From: JAYWXI01 sp036016955
GTDB lineage: Bacteria; Bacteroidota; Bacteroidia; Flavobacteriales; Weeksellaceae
DNA: 64,000 nucleotides
Reading direction: 5' to 3'
NCBI RefSeq assembly: GCF_036016955.1
Contig: NZ_JAYWXI010000005.1
Coordinates: forward strand, 1-64,000
The notes beneath the pieces were generated by a model. It saw only the letters and a list, made by a program, of their open reading frames with translations, made no database searches and was not told the origin of the DNA. Shown here in pieces: positions 35,789-44,425 of the stretch. The position numbers were made by a program, and so were the translations under genes. The number at the start of each line of letters is the position of its first letter. Position 1 is the stretch's first letter.

Positions 35789-36607
35789 TTACCAACTTCC
35801 AGAGGCTCCACCGCCGCCAAAGCCACCGAATCCGCCACCACCGAATCCGCCAAAGCCACCTCCGCTTCGACTACTTCCACCTCCAAAGCCTCCCGAAGGA
35901 AAAGTGAAAACGCCTCCGGGATAGCTTCTTCTTCCTCTTCGAGTGATGATGACGTCGTCTCCTCCGTAGCCACTGCCACCGCCACCGTTTTGCTTGAAAA
36001 TAAGATAGAGAATCAGCCCTACAATCAATTTAACCACTAATAGAGTGAACAAGAATCTAACAGGATCGGGGTTTTCGTTGGTTTTTTTCGTTGGAGGTAT
36101 GGGTTTAAATTTTCCCTGAACGGTTTCCATAATGGCAGTGGTCCCGCGGTTGATGCCTTGGTACCATAGTCCTTTTTTAAAATCAGGGACAACGATGTAG
36201 TCGATGATTTGCCCGGCGAGTGAGGCGCTCAGGTAGGGTTCGACATCGCGTCCTTGTTGGATGGACAGCGTACGGTCATTAGTGGCAATCAGGAAAACGA
36301 TGCCGTTGTTGACGGTTTTATTTCTTATTCCCCATTGTTCGCCGAACTGCCAAGCGACGAAATTAACGTCTTCTCCGTTGGTACTCGGGATGATGACCAC
36401 CTGAATTTGAGTGGAGGTGGAGTCGGCAAAACGAATCAATTTTTCGTTTAAAGCTTCTTTTTCCGATTTTTTCAACAAGCCGGTTTCGTCATAGACGGGG
36501 TAGAGTACGTCGGGTTTTTTCGGTACGGTGTACTGGGCAGAACCCCAAAAGATTCCGCAGAAGAACAGTAAAATAACCGATGAAAAATTAAGAAAACGTG
36601 ATTTCAT
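35789..36607 (-). CDS. TPM domain membrane protein (YgcG-like)
   Basis: Protein of 272 aa with a signal peptide (MKSRFLNFSSVILLFFCGIFW..AQ), an exported TPM domain (PVYDETGLLKKSEKEALNEKLIRFADSTSTQIQVVIIPSTNG; GIRNKTVNNGIVFLIA; RTLSIQQGRDVEPYLS) and a C-terminal transmembrane helix (VRFLFTLLVVKLIVGLILYLIF) followed by a very Gly-rich tail. I prefer the start at 36607, where the signal peptide begins; an in-frame ATG at 36634 would extend the overlap with the upstream TPM gene. Third gene of the LemA-TPM-TPM cassette. Confidence 0.87.
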   Translation of the reverse strand: MKSRFLNFSSVILLFFCGIFWGSAQYTVPKKPDVLYPVYDETGLLKKSEKEALNEKLIRFADSTSTQIQVVIIPSTNGEDVNFVAWQFGEQWGIRNKTVNNGIVFLIATNDRTLSIQQGRDVEPYLSASLAGQIIDYIVVPDFKKGLWYQGINRGTTAIMETVQGKFKPIPPTKKTNENPDPVRFLFTLLVVKLIVGLILYLIFKQNGGGGSGYGGDDVIITRRGRRSYPGGVFTFPSGGFGGGSSRSGGGFGGFGGGGFGGFGGGGASGSW

Positions 36608-37016
36608 CCGGGAGTTCGTTTGGATTTTTTTCATTGCTTGGGAAATGTTTTTTGAGTTCGTTTCCCGTTTTCAGGATGGCTTTTTCCAAGGCGGAGCCGA
36701 AGTTTCCTTTCGCAAATTCTTCTGTGGTTTCGTCGTGCAGCCGATCCCAAAAATGCTGACAAACTTTTTGGTGAATTCCTGTGTCGCCGATGATGGTGAG
36801 GTATTTTTGACTGAAATTAATGTGAAACAAGACGGCATTTTTCTCTGCGGTTTGGTCTTTGCAGAGCAGGGTGAACACCTCGAACGCTTTTTCGGCGTTT
36901 CGGCAGAGGGTATTGTTGTCGATGTGCACTCTGATTTCTCCGGTTGTGTTTTGTTCAGCGGTTTTAATGGCGCTGACGATTTGGTCCAGGGCTTCCTCTG
37001 GAAGAAAATGATCCAT
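36588..37016 (-). CDS. Short TPM domain protein
   Basis: Protein of 142 aa containing a TPM domain without signal peptide or transmembrane helix (FLPEEALDQIVSAIKTAEQNTTGEIRVHIDN; KNAVLFHINFSQKYLTIIGDTGIHQKV; DETTEEFAKGNFGSALEKAI). The family is linked in other systems to photosystem or membrane-protein turnover and to LemA. It starts 5 bp after lemA ends and overlaps the next TPM gene, so the three are co-transcribed. Confidence 0.87.
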   Translation of the reverse strand: MDHFLPEEALDQIVSAIKTAEQNTTGEIRVHIDNNTLCRNAEKAFEVFTLLCKDQTAEKNAVLFHINFSQKYLTIIGDTGIHQKVCQHFWDRLHDETTEEFAKGNFGSALEKAILKTGNELKKHFPSNEKNPNELPDEITFS

Positions 37017-37021
37017 GGTGG

Positions 37022-37633
37022 TTATTCGTTGGTGAATACTTCAGGGGCTTTTTCGGAACCGGCTTCGGCTTTGTAGTACGGTCTTTCTTTCTTATTGAAG
37101 AATCCGGCTAAAAGGTTGTTGGGGAAACGAAGAACCAGATCGTTGTAGTTTTGAACGGCGGTGTTATAGTTTACCGTTTCCGCGCGAATGCTGTTCTCGA
37201 TGGCGGTGTATTCTCTTTGGAAATTAATGTATTGCTGGTCGGCTTTCAAGTCGGGGTATTGTTCCACGACGGCCATAAGGCGGCTTAGTGCGCCATTAAG
37301 CTGACCTTGGGCTTCTTGAAATTTTGCCATGTCGGCTTCGGTCATATTAGTCGGGTCGATGGTGATGCTGGTGGCTTTGCTTCGGGCGTCAATGACACTA
37401 ACCAAGGTTTCCCGCTCGAATTTGGTGTAGGATTTCAGAGTTCGTTCCAGGTTGGGGATGAGGTTGACTCTTTTTTGGTAGACGGTTTCTACGTTAGACC
37501 ATTTGGCATTGACATTCTGTTCTTCTTTAACGAAGCTGTTGTAGCTGTCTTTTCCCCAGGAAAAGAAACTAATTCCGATAACCAGTAAGGCGATGCCGAA
37601 GATGGCGGCGCTTATGCAACCTTTGTTTTTCAT
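37022..37633 (-). CDS. LemA family protein
   Basis: Protein of 203 aa with one N-terminal transmembrane helix (AAIFGIALLVIGISFFSW) and a helical bundle typical of LemA (NSFVKEEQNVNAKWSNVETVYQKRVNLIPNLERTLKSYTKFERETL; LSRLMAVVEQYPDLKADQQYINFQREYTAIENSI; YNDLVLRFPNNLLAGFF). Function unknown; heads the leftward LemA-TPM-TPM cassette and is divergent from folA. Confidence 0.92.
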   Translation of the reverse strand: MKNKGCISAAIFGIALLVIGISFFSWGKDSYNSFVKEEQNVNAKWSNVETVYQKRVNLIPNLERTLKSYTKFERETLVSVIDARSKATSITIDPTNMTEADMAKFQEAQGQLNGALSRLMAVVEQYPDLKADQQYINFQREYTAIENSIRAETVNYNTAVQNYNDLVLRFPNNLLAGFFNKKERPYYKAEAGSEKAPEVFTNE

Positions 37634-37686
37634 TGTTTTATCTTTTTTATGTTAAATGACATTACCCAAATATACAAATTATGTGC

Positions 37687-37694
37687 TAATTTTG
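37687..37694 (+). promoter_or_regulatory. Candidate -7 box TAATTTTG for folA
   Basis: Fits TAnnTTTG, 17 bp before the folA ATG. A minus-strand candidate, TATATTTG (37667-37674), for lemA lies 12 bp away, so the two divergent promoters would overlap. Confidence 0.4.
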
Positions 37695-37711
37695 GGAAAA
37701 TTTACAAATAG

Positions 37712-38209
37712 ATGATAACAATTGTGGCGGCGTTGGGGTTGAAAAATGAAATTGGTTCTAAAAACCAGTTGCTTTGGCATTTGCCGAGGGATTTGAAACA
37801 TTTTAAAACCCTGACTCAGGGGCATCCCGTTATTATGGGACGAAAGACGTATGAGAGCATTGGGCGGGCGTTGCCTAACCGTACCAATATTGTGGTTTCT
37901 CGACGTTCGGATTGGTTTGAGGAAGGGATTCTTATTGTGGGGAGTCTGAAGGAGGCGCTTAAATTTGCCCAAAAGATTGATTCAGAGGTTTTTGTTCTCG
38001 GAGGGGGTAATATCTACGAGCAGACGATGGCGGTGGCCGATCGTTTGGAAATCACCCGAGTGGAGGCAGAGCTTCCTGCGGATACTTATTTTCCTGAAAT
38101 CGACGAAGCTTGGTGGAAAAAGGTAAGGGAAGAGTGCCATGAGAAGGATGAAAAAAACGAGTACGGAATGTGTTTTATGACTTTTGAACGTGTAGCCGAA
38201 CCTTCTTAA
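37712..38209 (+). CDS. folA: Dihydrofolate reductase
   Basis: NADPH-dependent enzyme regenerating tetrahydrofolate, 165 aa. Motifs: N-terminal ITIVAALGLKNEIGSKNQLLWHLPRDLKHFK (substrate-site acid is Asp in LPRDL), GHPVIMGRKTYESIG, and VFVLGGGNIYEQTM for the cofactor. No thyA adjoins. The start matches the family N-terminus. Confidence 0.96.
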   Translation: MITIVAALGLKNEIGSKNQLLWHLPRDLKHFKTLTQGHPVIMGRKTYESIGRALPNRTNIVVSRRSDWFEEGILIVGSLKEALKFAQKIDSEVFVLGGGNIYEQTMAVADRLEITRVEAELPADTYFPEIDEAWWKKVREECHEKDEKNEYGMCFMTFERVAEPS

Positions 38210-38235
38210 CGGAAACGGAATTTCGCTAAAATGCT

Positions 38236-38243
38236 TATCTTTG
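38236..38243 (+). promoter_or_regulatory. Candidate -7 box TATCTTTG for the TPR-like gene
   Basis: Fits TAnnTTTG, 25 bp before the start codon at 38269; no -33 recognised. Confidence 0.4.
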
Positions 38244-38268
38244 CGGCCGAATCGACTAAAATTTTACA

Positions 38269-38835
38269 ATGAATAAAAACATAAAATTAGTTATTGCAGT
38301 TTTGCTTATGGGATTGGGGATTTACATGATGTTCAACCGTAACATTGGGTGGGGCATTGTGGTGTTCTTTTTATCGGCGTTCCCGATTCTTCTTTATTTT
38401 AAAAACGAGTATGTTCTGCTGGCGTTTTGGCAGTTAAGAAAACAAAACATGGCTAAGGCGGCGGAATATCTCTCGGGGATACGCAATTACCAATCGCAGT
38501 TGCATCGGTCGCAGTATGGTTATTACCATTATCTTCAGGGGTTGACGTTGGCACAGGAGAGTCCGACCAAAGTAGAACCTTTGATGAAAAAAGCATTGGA
38601 GTACGGTCTTAATATGAAGCATGACCGGGCAATGGCTAATCTTAACTTGGCGGCTGTGGCTCTATCCAAGGGGCGTCGTCAGGAGGGGCAGCGGTTGCTT
38701 GAGGAGGCAAAGCGTCTGGATACTTCGGGCATGATGACGGATCAAATCAAGATGATGAAGGAGCAGTTGAAGATGCCTTCCATGCAGAAACATTTGCATA
38801 ATCCGCATATGCGGCAAAGAGGGAAATATTTTTAA
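38269..38835 (+). CDS. Membrane protein with TPR-like soluble domain
   Basis: Protein of 188 aa with two N-terminal transmembrane helices (LVIAVLLMGLGIYMMF; WGIVVFFLSAFPILLYF) followed by a helical, TPR-like part (KAAEYLSGIRNYQSQLHR; YYHYLQGLTLAQESPTKVEPLMKKALEYG; RAMANLNLAAVALSKGRRQEGQRLLEEAKRLD). The end is Met/His-rich (MPSMQKHLHNPHMRQRG). I do not recognise a named family. Single gene with its own -7 box and a downstream hairpin. Confidence 0.75.
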   Translation: MNKNIKLVIAVLLMGLGIYMMFNRNIGWGIVVFFLSAFPILLYFKNEYVLLAFWQLRKQNMAKAAEYLSGIRNYQSQLHRSQYGYYHYLQGLTLAQESPTKVEPLMKKALEYGLNMKHDRAMANLNLAAVALSKGRRQEGQRLLEEAKRLDTSGMMTDQIKMMKEQLKMPSMQKHLHNPHMRQRGKYF

Positions 38836-38861
38836 CGTTCTTTTTCAAAGGCATATAATTA

Positions 38862-38896
38862 ATAAAGCTGAAAGATTTTCTTTCAGCTTTGTTTTT
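38862..38896. terminator. Bidirectional terminator
   Basis: Stem aaagctgaaaga / tctttcagcttt with a 3-4 base loop, between convergent genes. Confidence 0.75.
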
Positions 38897-38921
38897 GGTG
38901 TTGGAGTTTACATTTCGGGGG

Positions 38922-39554
38922 TTACATTTCGTTGTCGTTATGGTAGCCGTAGAATTTGGGCATTTGCCAATGGTATTTAACGGCAAGGGTTCGTATGGCT
39001 ACAATAAGCAGAATGGTAACAATTTGGATGAGGGTGGAGGATAGAGAAGTGTAATGCGCCAAAAGCAGGAAGACTCCTCCGCCCACGATGCAGGCTGTGG
39101 CGTAAATTTCCTTGCGGAAGATCAGCGGAATACGATTGAGGAGAATATCGCGGATGATACCGCCGAAACAGCCGGTAATGGTGCCCAAAGTCATGCAGAT
39201 AACGGGGTGTAAATCGGCGTTGATGCCTTTGAGGATGCCTATGATGGTGAACAGTCCCAGTCCGAAACTGTCAAAAATAAACAGGGTAACCTTGAAGTTT
39301 TTTTCGATGGATTTAAAGACCATGGAAAAGATAGAAGTAATAAAGATGAGGGAGCATATCCAAAGGTCGTGCATCCAAAAGACGGGAACGTCGAGAAGAA
39401 GGTCTCTCACGGTACCGCCGCCAACCGAGGTAACGAAAGCGATAATCAGAACGCCGAACGGATCCAGTCTTTTTTGCATGGCGGCGAAGCTTCCCGACAT
39501 GGCAAAGGAGATGGTTCCGAGCATTTCGATGATGAAATTAAATGGTTCGTGCAT
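38922..39554 (-). CDS. TRIC-like cation channel family protein (UPF0126)
   Basis: Membrane protein of 210 aa with seven hydrophobic segments and two copies of the UPF0126/TRIC half. Each half has the glycine-rich motif, GGGTVRDLLLD (about 50) and GGIIRDILLN (about 135). Bacterial relatives form trimeric K+-permeable channels. Nothing in the neighbourhood suggests regulation. Transcribed leftward upstream of a convergent TPR-like gene. Confidence 0.87.
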   Translation of the reverse strand: MHEPFNFIIEMLGTISFAMSGSFAAMQKRLDPFGVLIIAFVTSVGGGTVRDLLLDVPVFWMHDLWICSLIFITSIFSMVFKSIEKNFKVTLFIFDSFGLGLFTIIGILKGINADLHPVICMTLGTITGCFGGIIRDILLNRIPLIFRKEIYATACIVGGGVFLLLAHYTSLSSTLIQIVTILLIVAIRTLAVKYHWQMPKFYGYHNDNEM

Positions 39555-39597
39555 GAATATAGAAGAGGCTGTGAGAGCCTCGGATTAAAGGAGTGAA

Positions 39598-40056
39598 TTA
39601 CAACCGAACGGATGAAGGGACGAGCAGTTCGTATTCGCCGCCGTGGGTGATGATTTCCCTTACAATGCTGCTGCTGATAAAGGATTTTCCCGAGGAGGTG
39701 AGCAGGAAGACGGTTTCGAGTTTTTTATGGGCCATGGTACGGTTGGTGTGAGCGATGGCTTTTTCAAATTCGAAATCGGCGGGGTTTCTCAGACCTCTTA
39801 GGATGAACTGGGCGTTTTTTTTGAAACAGTAATCGACGGTAAGTCCTTCAAAATAATCCACTTCCACGTTGTCGAAGTGCGCCACGGCTTTTCGGATGAA
39901 CTCCATTCGTTTTTCAAGAGGGAACATGTATTTTTTTTGGGAGTTTTGTCCGATGGCGATGATAAGTCGGTCGAACAGGGTGGCGGCTCTTTCGATGATG
40001 TCGTAATGCCCTAAGGTGATTGGATCGAATGAACCTGGAAATACGGCTGTTTTCAT
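39598..40056 (-). CDS. coaD: Phosphopantetheine adenylyltransferase
   Basis: Enzyme making dephospho-CoA from phosphopantetheine and ATP, 152 aa. Nucleotide-binding PGSFDPITLGHYDIIERA (the T/HxGH motif) and the C-terminal ISSSIVREI (the ISSTxxR region) are present, along with RGLRNPADFEFE. It lies 37 bp downstream of ddl on the same strand; the bifunctional coaBC for the preceding steps is at 16169. Confidence 0.96.
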   Translation of the reverse strand: MKTAVFPGSFDPITLGHYDIIERAATLFDRLIIAIGQNSQKKYMFPLEKRMEFIRKAVAHFDNVEVDYFEGLTVDYCFKKNAQFILRGLRNPADFEFEKAIAHTNRTMAHKKLETVFLLTSSGKSFISSSIVREIITHGGEYELLVPSSVRL

Positions 40057-40093
40057 GTTGTTGGTGTTAAGCGATAGGGGGTTGAGGCCGAGG

Positions 40094-41077
40094 TTATTTG
40101 TTTAAAGCTTTTTCTACTTCGTTGCCGCACAAATCTTTTATGGAAATGCCGTAATGCTGGGCTTGTTGAGGAAGAATGGATGCCGGCGAGAATCCCGGGT
40201 TGGTATTCATTTCCAGCATGAAAGGTTCTCCATTAACGATGATGTATTCCGAACGGGAGAAGCCGCTCATGCCGAGCGATTGGTAGGCACGTTTGGCGAT
40301 GTGTTCCACTTTGGTTTTGGTTTCTTCGTCGATTCGGGCGGGGGTTATTTCCTTTGAGGCTCCGAGGTATTTGGCTTCGTAATCGAAAAATTCTTTTTCG
40401 GGGACAATTTCGGTGATGCCTAGGACGATGGGTTCGCCGTTGAAATCCACAACGCCCACGGAAACTTCCATGCCGTCCAAAAAGCTTTCGATGATGATTT
40501 CGTCGTCTTCGGCAAAGGCCAAATCGAAGGCATTGGGGAATTCCTCGAGGGTTTTAACTTTTGAAATTCCGAGGGAAGAACCGCTTTGATTGGGTTTTAC
40601 AAAACAAGGGAGTCCTAATTCGTCGGCGATTTTTTCAGGGGCGATGAGGTCGCCCTTTCTCAAGTAAATGCTTTTGGCGGAAGGGATGCCGTATTTTGCT
40701 AAAACCGCCAGCGTATCCTTTTTGTTGAAGGTCAAAGCACTTTGATAGAATCCGCATCCGGTGTATTTTTGGCCGATGGTGTTCCAGTAGGCTTGCAGTT
40801 CGCCATTTTCTCCGGGTTTGCCGTGAATGGTGTTGAAACACACGTCAAATTTCAGACGAGAGCCTTCCGGTGTGGTGACGGAAAAATCCTCTTTGTTTAG
40901 TGGGATTTTTTGGTCGTTTTCGGTTAGCATGTACCATTCTTCCGCGAGGATGACGACTTTGTAAACATTATAAAGTGTTCGATCCAGAGAATCGAAAATG
41001 AGTTGGCCGCTTTTCAGCGAAACTTTATACTCTTCGGAATAGCCTCCCATGACTACGGCTATGTTGTGTTTGTTCAT
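40094..41077 (-). CDS. ddl: D-alanine--D-alanine ligase
   Basis: ATP-grasp ligase of peptidoglycan precursor synthesis, 327 aa from the preferred start. Motifs: NIAVVMGGYSEEYKVSLKSG at the N-terminus, NTIHGKPGENGELQAYW, CFVKPNQSGSSLGISKV, and the Mg-binding FMLEMNTNPGFSPASILPQQAQ. The ATG at 41077 places the conserved N-terminus (MNKHNIAVVMGG) correctly; an ATG at 41101 would add eight residues. Forms a ddl-coaD unit. Confidence 0.95.
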   Translation of the reverse strand: MNKHNIAVVMGGYSEEYKVSLKSGQLIFDSLDRTLYNVYKVVILAEEWYMLTENDQKIPLNKEDFSVTTPEGSRLKFDVCFNTIHGKPGENGELQAYWNTIGQKYTGCGFYQSALTFNKKDTLAVLAKYGIPSAKSIYLRKGDLIAPEKIADELGLPCFVKPNQSGSSLGISKVKTLEEFPNAFDLAFAEDDEIIIESFLDGMEVSVGVVDFNGEPIVLGITEIVPEKEFFDYEAKYLGASKEITPARIDEETKTKVEHIAKRAYQSLGMSGFSRSEYIIVNGEPFMLEMNTNPGFSPASILPQQAQHYGISIKDLCGNEVEKALNK

Positions 41078-41196
41078 GACAATCGGATTCTGAAAGGGCA
41101 AATTTAGTACAAATTGTTTTATCCAGGAGTGGGAAATGCAATTTGTGAGAAAACGGAAGGCGAAAAAAGACGGGGGTGTATTCTGAAAATATTGGT

Positions 41197-41204
41197 TATA
41201 TTTG
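41197..41204 (+). promoter_or_regulatory. Candidate -7 box TATATTTG for the PASTA gene
   Basis: Fits TAnnTTTG, 28 bp before the start codon at 41233. Confidence 0.45.
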
Positions 41205-41232
41205 CCCCGACGATTGATTATAAAATAAACGT

Positions 41233-42252
41233 ATGTTAAAGTCGCTTTTCCACTGGAAAGTATTGCTGAATATGTTGCTTGCGGCAGCGGTATTCGCGGG
41301 GTTGGTTTGGCTGGCCTTTTATTGGTTGAAGTTCCACACTAACCACGGAAAGGAAATTCCTGTGCCTAATGTGGTCAATATGTCGGTACACAAGGCTATA
41401 GAAGCATTGGATGATGCCGGGTTGGACTACGAAGTCGATAGTTTTAAATACGATCCGAAGTACCGTCCTTACCAGGTGCTTCAGATTTATCCGAATCCGG
41501 GAGCAAGGGTTAAAGGAGGCCGTGCGATTATCTTGCGGGTGAACCCGAAAACTTGGGCGCCGGTGCAAGTTCCTGATATTTTGGATAAGTATAAAGGTTT
41601 GGCTTTTAGGCAGTTGGAAGCGGTAGGGCTTTCTGTGGGCGATACCATCTACGAACCTAATATCCAACGGGATGCGGTAATTCGGATGCAGCGAAACGGA
41701 AGTATTTTGAAACCCGGTGTTTTGCTGCCGAGATTTTCGACGATTGATTTGGTGATTGGTACGGGACCAAAGCGTAATGTGACGGTTCCGAATCTTATCG
41801 GATTAACTGTTCAGGAGGCTAAGGCGGTCGTGGCTAACAATTTGTTTGAGGTCGGGTTGGTGGAATACGAGGATGGTCGCCAAGATGATTCGTATATTGT
41901 TTATTATCAAGATCCCGAGGGAGGTTCTATCCGGGATCAGGGGATGCAGATTGACCTTTGGGCTAGCAGAAAGACGCCGGCCGAAATGGGCGCCAAGATA
42001 CGTCAGCTTAATTCCATGTACCGTGTGAAGATGGATACTTCCCTTCCTCCGGTAAGGTACGAGGAAATTCCGGTGTACCAACAGCCTGAAACGGTATCGC
42101 CAGAGCCTTTACCCCAGCGGACGCCAACGCTTTCGTCGGGCAAGGCTTCGGAAGTGAAGCCTGCGGAGGATTCTAAATCTTCAAAATCTCCGGCTGCGGA
42201 ACCGGCAAAATCTCCGGAGAAACCGAAAACCAAAAAAGTAATAGTGGAATAA
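41233..42252 (+). CDS. PASTA domain membrane protein
   Basis: Protein of 339 aa with a short cytoplasmic start, one transmembrane helix (LLNMLLAAAVFAGLVWLAFYWL) and three extracytoplasmic PASTA repeats starting near IPVPNVVNMSVHKAIEAL, VQVPDILDKYKGLAFRQL and VTVPNLIGLTVQEAKAVV. The tail is Pro/Ser/Glu/Lys-rich, low complexity. PASTA domains bind peptidoglycan fragments, but there is no kinase domain here. The gene is divergent from ddl and upstream of rluD, a neighbourhood common in Bacteroidota. Confidence 0.9.
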   Translation: MLKSLFHWKVLLNMLLAAAVFAGLVWLAFYWLKFHTNHGKEIPVPNVVNMSVHKAIEALDDAGLDYEVDSFKYDPKYRPYQVLQIYPNPGARVKGGRAIILRVNPKTWAPVQVPDILDKYKGLAFRQLEAVGLSVGDTIYEPNIQRDAVIRMQRNGSILKPGVLLPRFSTIDLVIGTGPKRNVTVPNLIGLTVQEAKAVVANNLFEVGLVEYEDGRQDDSYIVYYQDPEGGSIRDQGMQIDLWASRKTPAEMGAKIRQLNSMYRVKMDTSLPPVRYEEIPVYQQPETVSPEPLPQRTPTLSSGKASEVKPAEDSKSSKSPAAEPAKSPEKPKTKKVIVE

Positions 42253-42261
42253 AACAAGCTT

Positions 42262-42294
42262 AAAAGCTTCAACAAAGGGTTGAGGCTTTTTTTT
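42262..42294 (+). terminator. Possible attenuating terminator between PASTA gene and rluD
   Basis: Stem aaaagcttcaa / ttgaggctttt (one wobble) followed by T8. It sits in a 54-bp gap between same-strand genes, so rluD may be only partly co-transcribed or have its own promoter. Confidence 0.6.
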
Positions 42295-42306
42295 GCAAAA
42301 CAACCT

Positions 42307-43377
42307 ATGGAGGATTTTAGAGACGATTATTTTGAGGATGAAACTCAGGGAAGCCAAGCGGAAGCTTCCATTGAAGAAGAAAACGAGGGGCTTTATGAAC
42401 ATTTGTCCATTATGGTGGATCCGGGGCAGGAATTGCTGAGGATTGACAAATACTTGCAGATTTTCAGGCAGAATTCTTCGCGTAACAAAATTTCCCAAAC
42501 TTGCAGGGCGGGAAATGTGGTGGTGAACGGTAAGCCTGTAAAGCAAAATTACAGGGTGAAGCCGGGGGACGAGATTTCTGTGCTTATGGCAAGGCCTCCT
42601 CGGGAAAACGTTGTGGTGCCTCAGGCGATTCCTCTGAATGTGGTTTATGAGGATGAAGATGTTTTGGTGGTAGATAAACCTGCGGGAATGGTGGTGCACC
42701 CGGGGCATGGCAATTGGGATGGGACTTTGGTTAATGCATTGGCCTATCGTTTTGAGCAGTCGGGGTTAAAGACCGATTTGGACCGCATAGGGTTGGTTCA
42801 TCGTATTGATAAGGATACTTCAGGGCTTTTGGTGGTGGCCAAGAACGAGTATGCGTTGAGTCATTTGGCCAAGCAGTTTTTTGACCGTAAAACCCGGCGG
42901 CTCTATTGGGCATTTGTTTGGGGGAATCTTTCGGAGGATGAAGGAACGATTCGGGGGCACATCGGGCGGCATTTGAAGAACCGGATGCAGATGGCGGTTT
43001 ACGAGGACGGAAGCCAAGGAAAACATGCGGTAACCCATTATCGTGTTCTTGAGCGGTTTCGTTATATGACCTGGGTGGAATGTAAGTTGGAGACAGGGCG
43101 TACGCATCAGATTAGAGCGCATTTTCGTCATATTGGACATACGCTTTTCAATGATGAGCGTTACGAGGGGCATATTCCGCTTCGGGGGCAGAATCTGCCT
43201 AAGTATAAGCAATTCATCCAAAATGTGTTTGAGGTGCTTCCTAGGCATGCGCTGCATGCTCATACACTCGGATTTATTCATCCGGTAACCAAAAAGGAAA
43301 TGTATTTTGAAAGTCCTATGCCAGAAGATATGGTGCAGGCTGTAGAGAAGTGGCGGACTTATCTGGCGCATAATTGA
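42307..43377 (+). CDS. RluA/RluD family 23S rRNA pseudouridine synthase
   Basis: Pseudouridine synthase of 356 aa from the preferred start. An acidic N-terminal stretch leads to an S4 RNA-binding domain (about 40-95: RIDKYLQIFRQNSSRNKISQTCRAGNVVVNG). The catalytic domain has the catalytic Asp in GLVHRIDKDTSGLLVVAKN and later ETGRTHQIRAHFRHIGH. The order S4-catalytic and length resemble RluD. The ATG at 42307 avoids reading through the T-run of the terminator; 42280 is the alternative start. Confidence 0.92.
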   Translation: MEDFRDDYFEDETQGSQAEASIEEENEGLYEHLSIMVDPGQELLRIDKYLQIFRQNSSRNKISQTCRAGNVVVNGKPVKQNYRVKPGDEISVLMARPPRENVVVPQAIPLNVVYEDEDVLVVDKPAGMVVHPGHGNWDGTLVNALAYRFEQSGLKTDLDRIGLVHRIDKDTSGLLVVAKNEYALSHLAKQFFDRKTRRLYWAFVWGNLSEDEGTIRGHIGRHLKNRMQMAVYEDGSQGKHAVTHYRVLERFRYMTWVECKLETGRTHQIRAHFRHIGHTLFNDERYEGHIPLRGQNLPKYKQFIQNVFEVLPRHALHAHTLGFIHPVTKKEMYFESPMPEDMVQAVEKWRTYLAHN

Positions 43378-43389
43378 AGCAATAATTCC

Positions 43390-43397
43390 TATCTTTG
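43390..43397 (+). promoter_or_regulatory. Candidate -7 box TATCTTTG for porP
   Basis: Fits TAnnTTTG, 21 bp before the GTG start of the PorP/SprF gene. Confidence 0.4.
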
Positions 43398-43418
43398 TCC
43401 TGAAATACCATCTGTATC

Positions 43419-44369
43419 GTGAAAAAATTAGCCGTCTTTTTATTATTGCAATGGGGCGTTTGGGGATTAACCCAGGAGACCTTGCCTGTTTATCAACAAT
43501 ACCTTTTGGGCGGAAAGTTCCTCATTAATCCGGCGCACTATGGCGAGACGGATGATGTGGTGCTGCATGGGACTTATCAAAAGCAGTTTTCTAAATTTGA
43601 TTTGTCGCCTAATGTTCAGACGGTGGGGCTTCATGCGAATGTAATCGACCGGTTGGGAGCGGGAGTGTCTTTTTTCAGGGATCAGAACGGGCCTATTTCG
43701 GCCAATGGCATTACGGCGGGAGCCGCTTATTTTATTCCGTTAAGTGATGACGGAGATCGTAGGGATCAGTTCTCTTTCGGTACGGCGGTTAATTTTTACA
43801 ATATGAATGTGGATTTGGCGATGCTTAATCCGCAACAAAGTGGTGATCCTTTGCTTCAATCGGGGACGAACAGTATTTTTGTGGCTTATGCTAATTTGGG
43901 GCTTCAGGCGACTTACAGTCGTTTTTTTGCATGGGTTTCGGTTTTGGATATTCCTTTGTCGAACGACCGTCCTATCGTAAACGGTATTGAGCCTTCTCCG
44001 ACTAAATATTTATTTAATGCGGGGTACGATTGGGAGTTGGCTGAAGGGGTATCTGTGGAGCCTTCCTTGCTGTTGAATCTCAATACCAATTCTTCTCGGA
44101 TGTTGGATTTTAATCTTTTGGGAAAGGTTTATGGCGATTCTGGGCTTTTTGCGGCGGGGGTGAGTTTTAGGACGGCAAAGGATAACGTGGGGACCCAGCA
44201 GTTGAGCCTTTCGCCACTAATCAAAGGGGAAGCCGGGCGGTTTACTTTTGGTGCGGCGTACCATATGGGACTTTCGCAGATTCAGACTTATGGAGGGAAT
44301 GGATTTATGTTGAGCGTAGGGTACCGTTTTGAGAATTTCATCAATACCCGAGGGTACCGCTACCGCTAG
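43419..44369 (+). CDS. PorP/SprF family type IX secretion membrane protein
   Basis: Outer membrane protein of 316 aa with a signal peptide (KKLAVFLLLQWGVWGLTQ). The PorP/SprF pattern is clear: LPVYQQYLLGGKFLINPAHYGETDDVVLHGTYQKQF, then GAGVSFFRDQNGPISANGITAGAAYFIPL, and a C-terminal strand FMLSVGYRFENFINT. Members bind the ring or help anchor secreted adhesins in the T9SS/gliding system. GTG start at 43419. hemW follows after 56 bp. Confidence 0.9.
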   Translation: MKKLAVFLLLQWGVWGLTQETLPVYQQYLLGGKFLINPAHYGETDDVVLHGTYQKQFSKFDLSPNVQTVGLHANVIDRLGAGVSFFRDQNGPISANGITAGAAYFIPLSDDGDRRDQFSFGTAVNFYNMNVDLAMLNPQQSGDPLLQSGTNSIFVAYANLGLQATYSRFFAWVSVLDIPLSNDRPIVNGIEPSPTKYLFNAGYDWELAEGVSVEPSLLLNLNTNSSRMLDFNLLGKVYGDSGLFAAGVSFRTAKDNVGTQQLSLSPLIKGEAGRFTFGAAYHMGLSQIQTYGGNGFMLSVGYRFENFINTRGYRYR

Positions 44370-44425
44370 GTTTTGTTGGGAAGGTGGTGTTATGGTGTTT
44401 TTAGTTTAGTAGGGTTGGCGGTTTC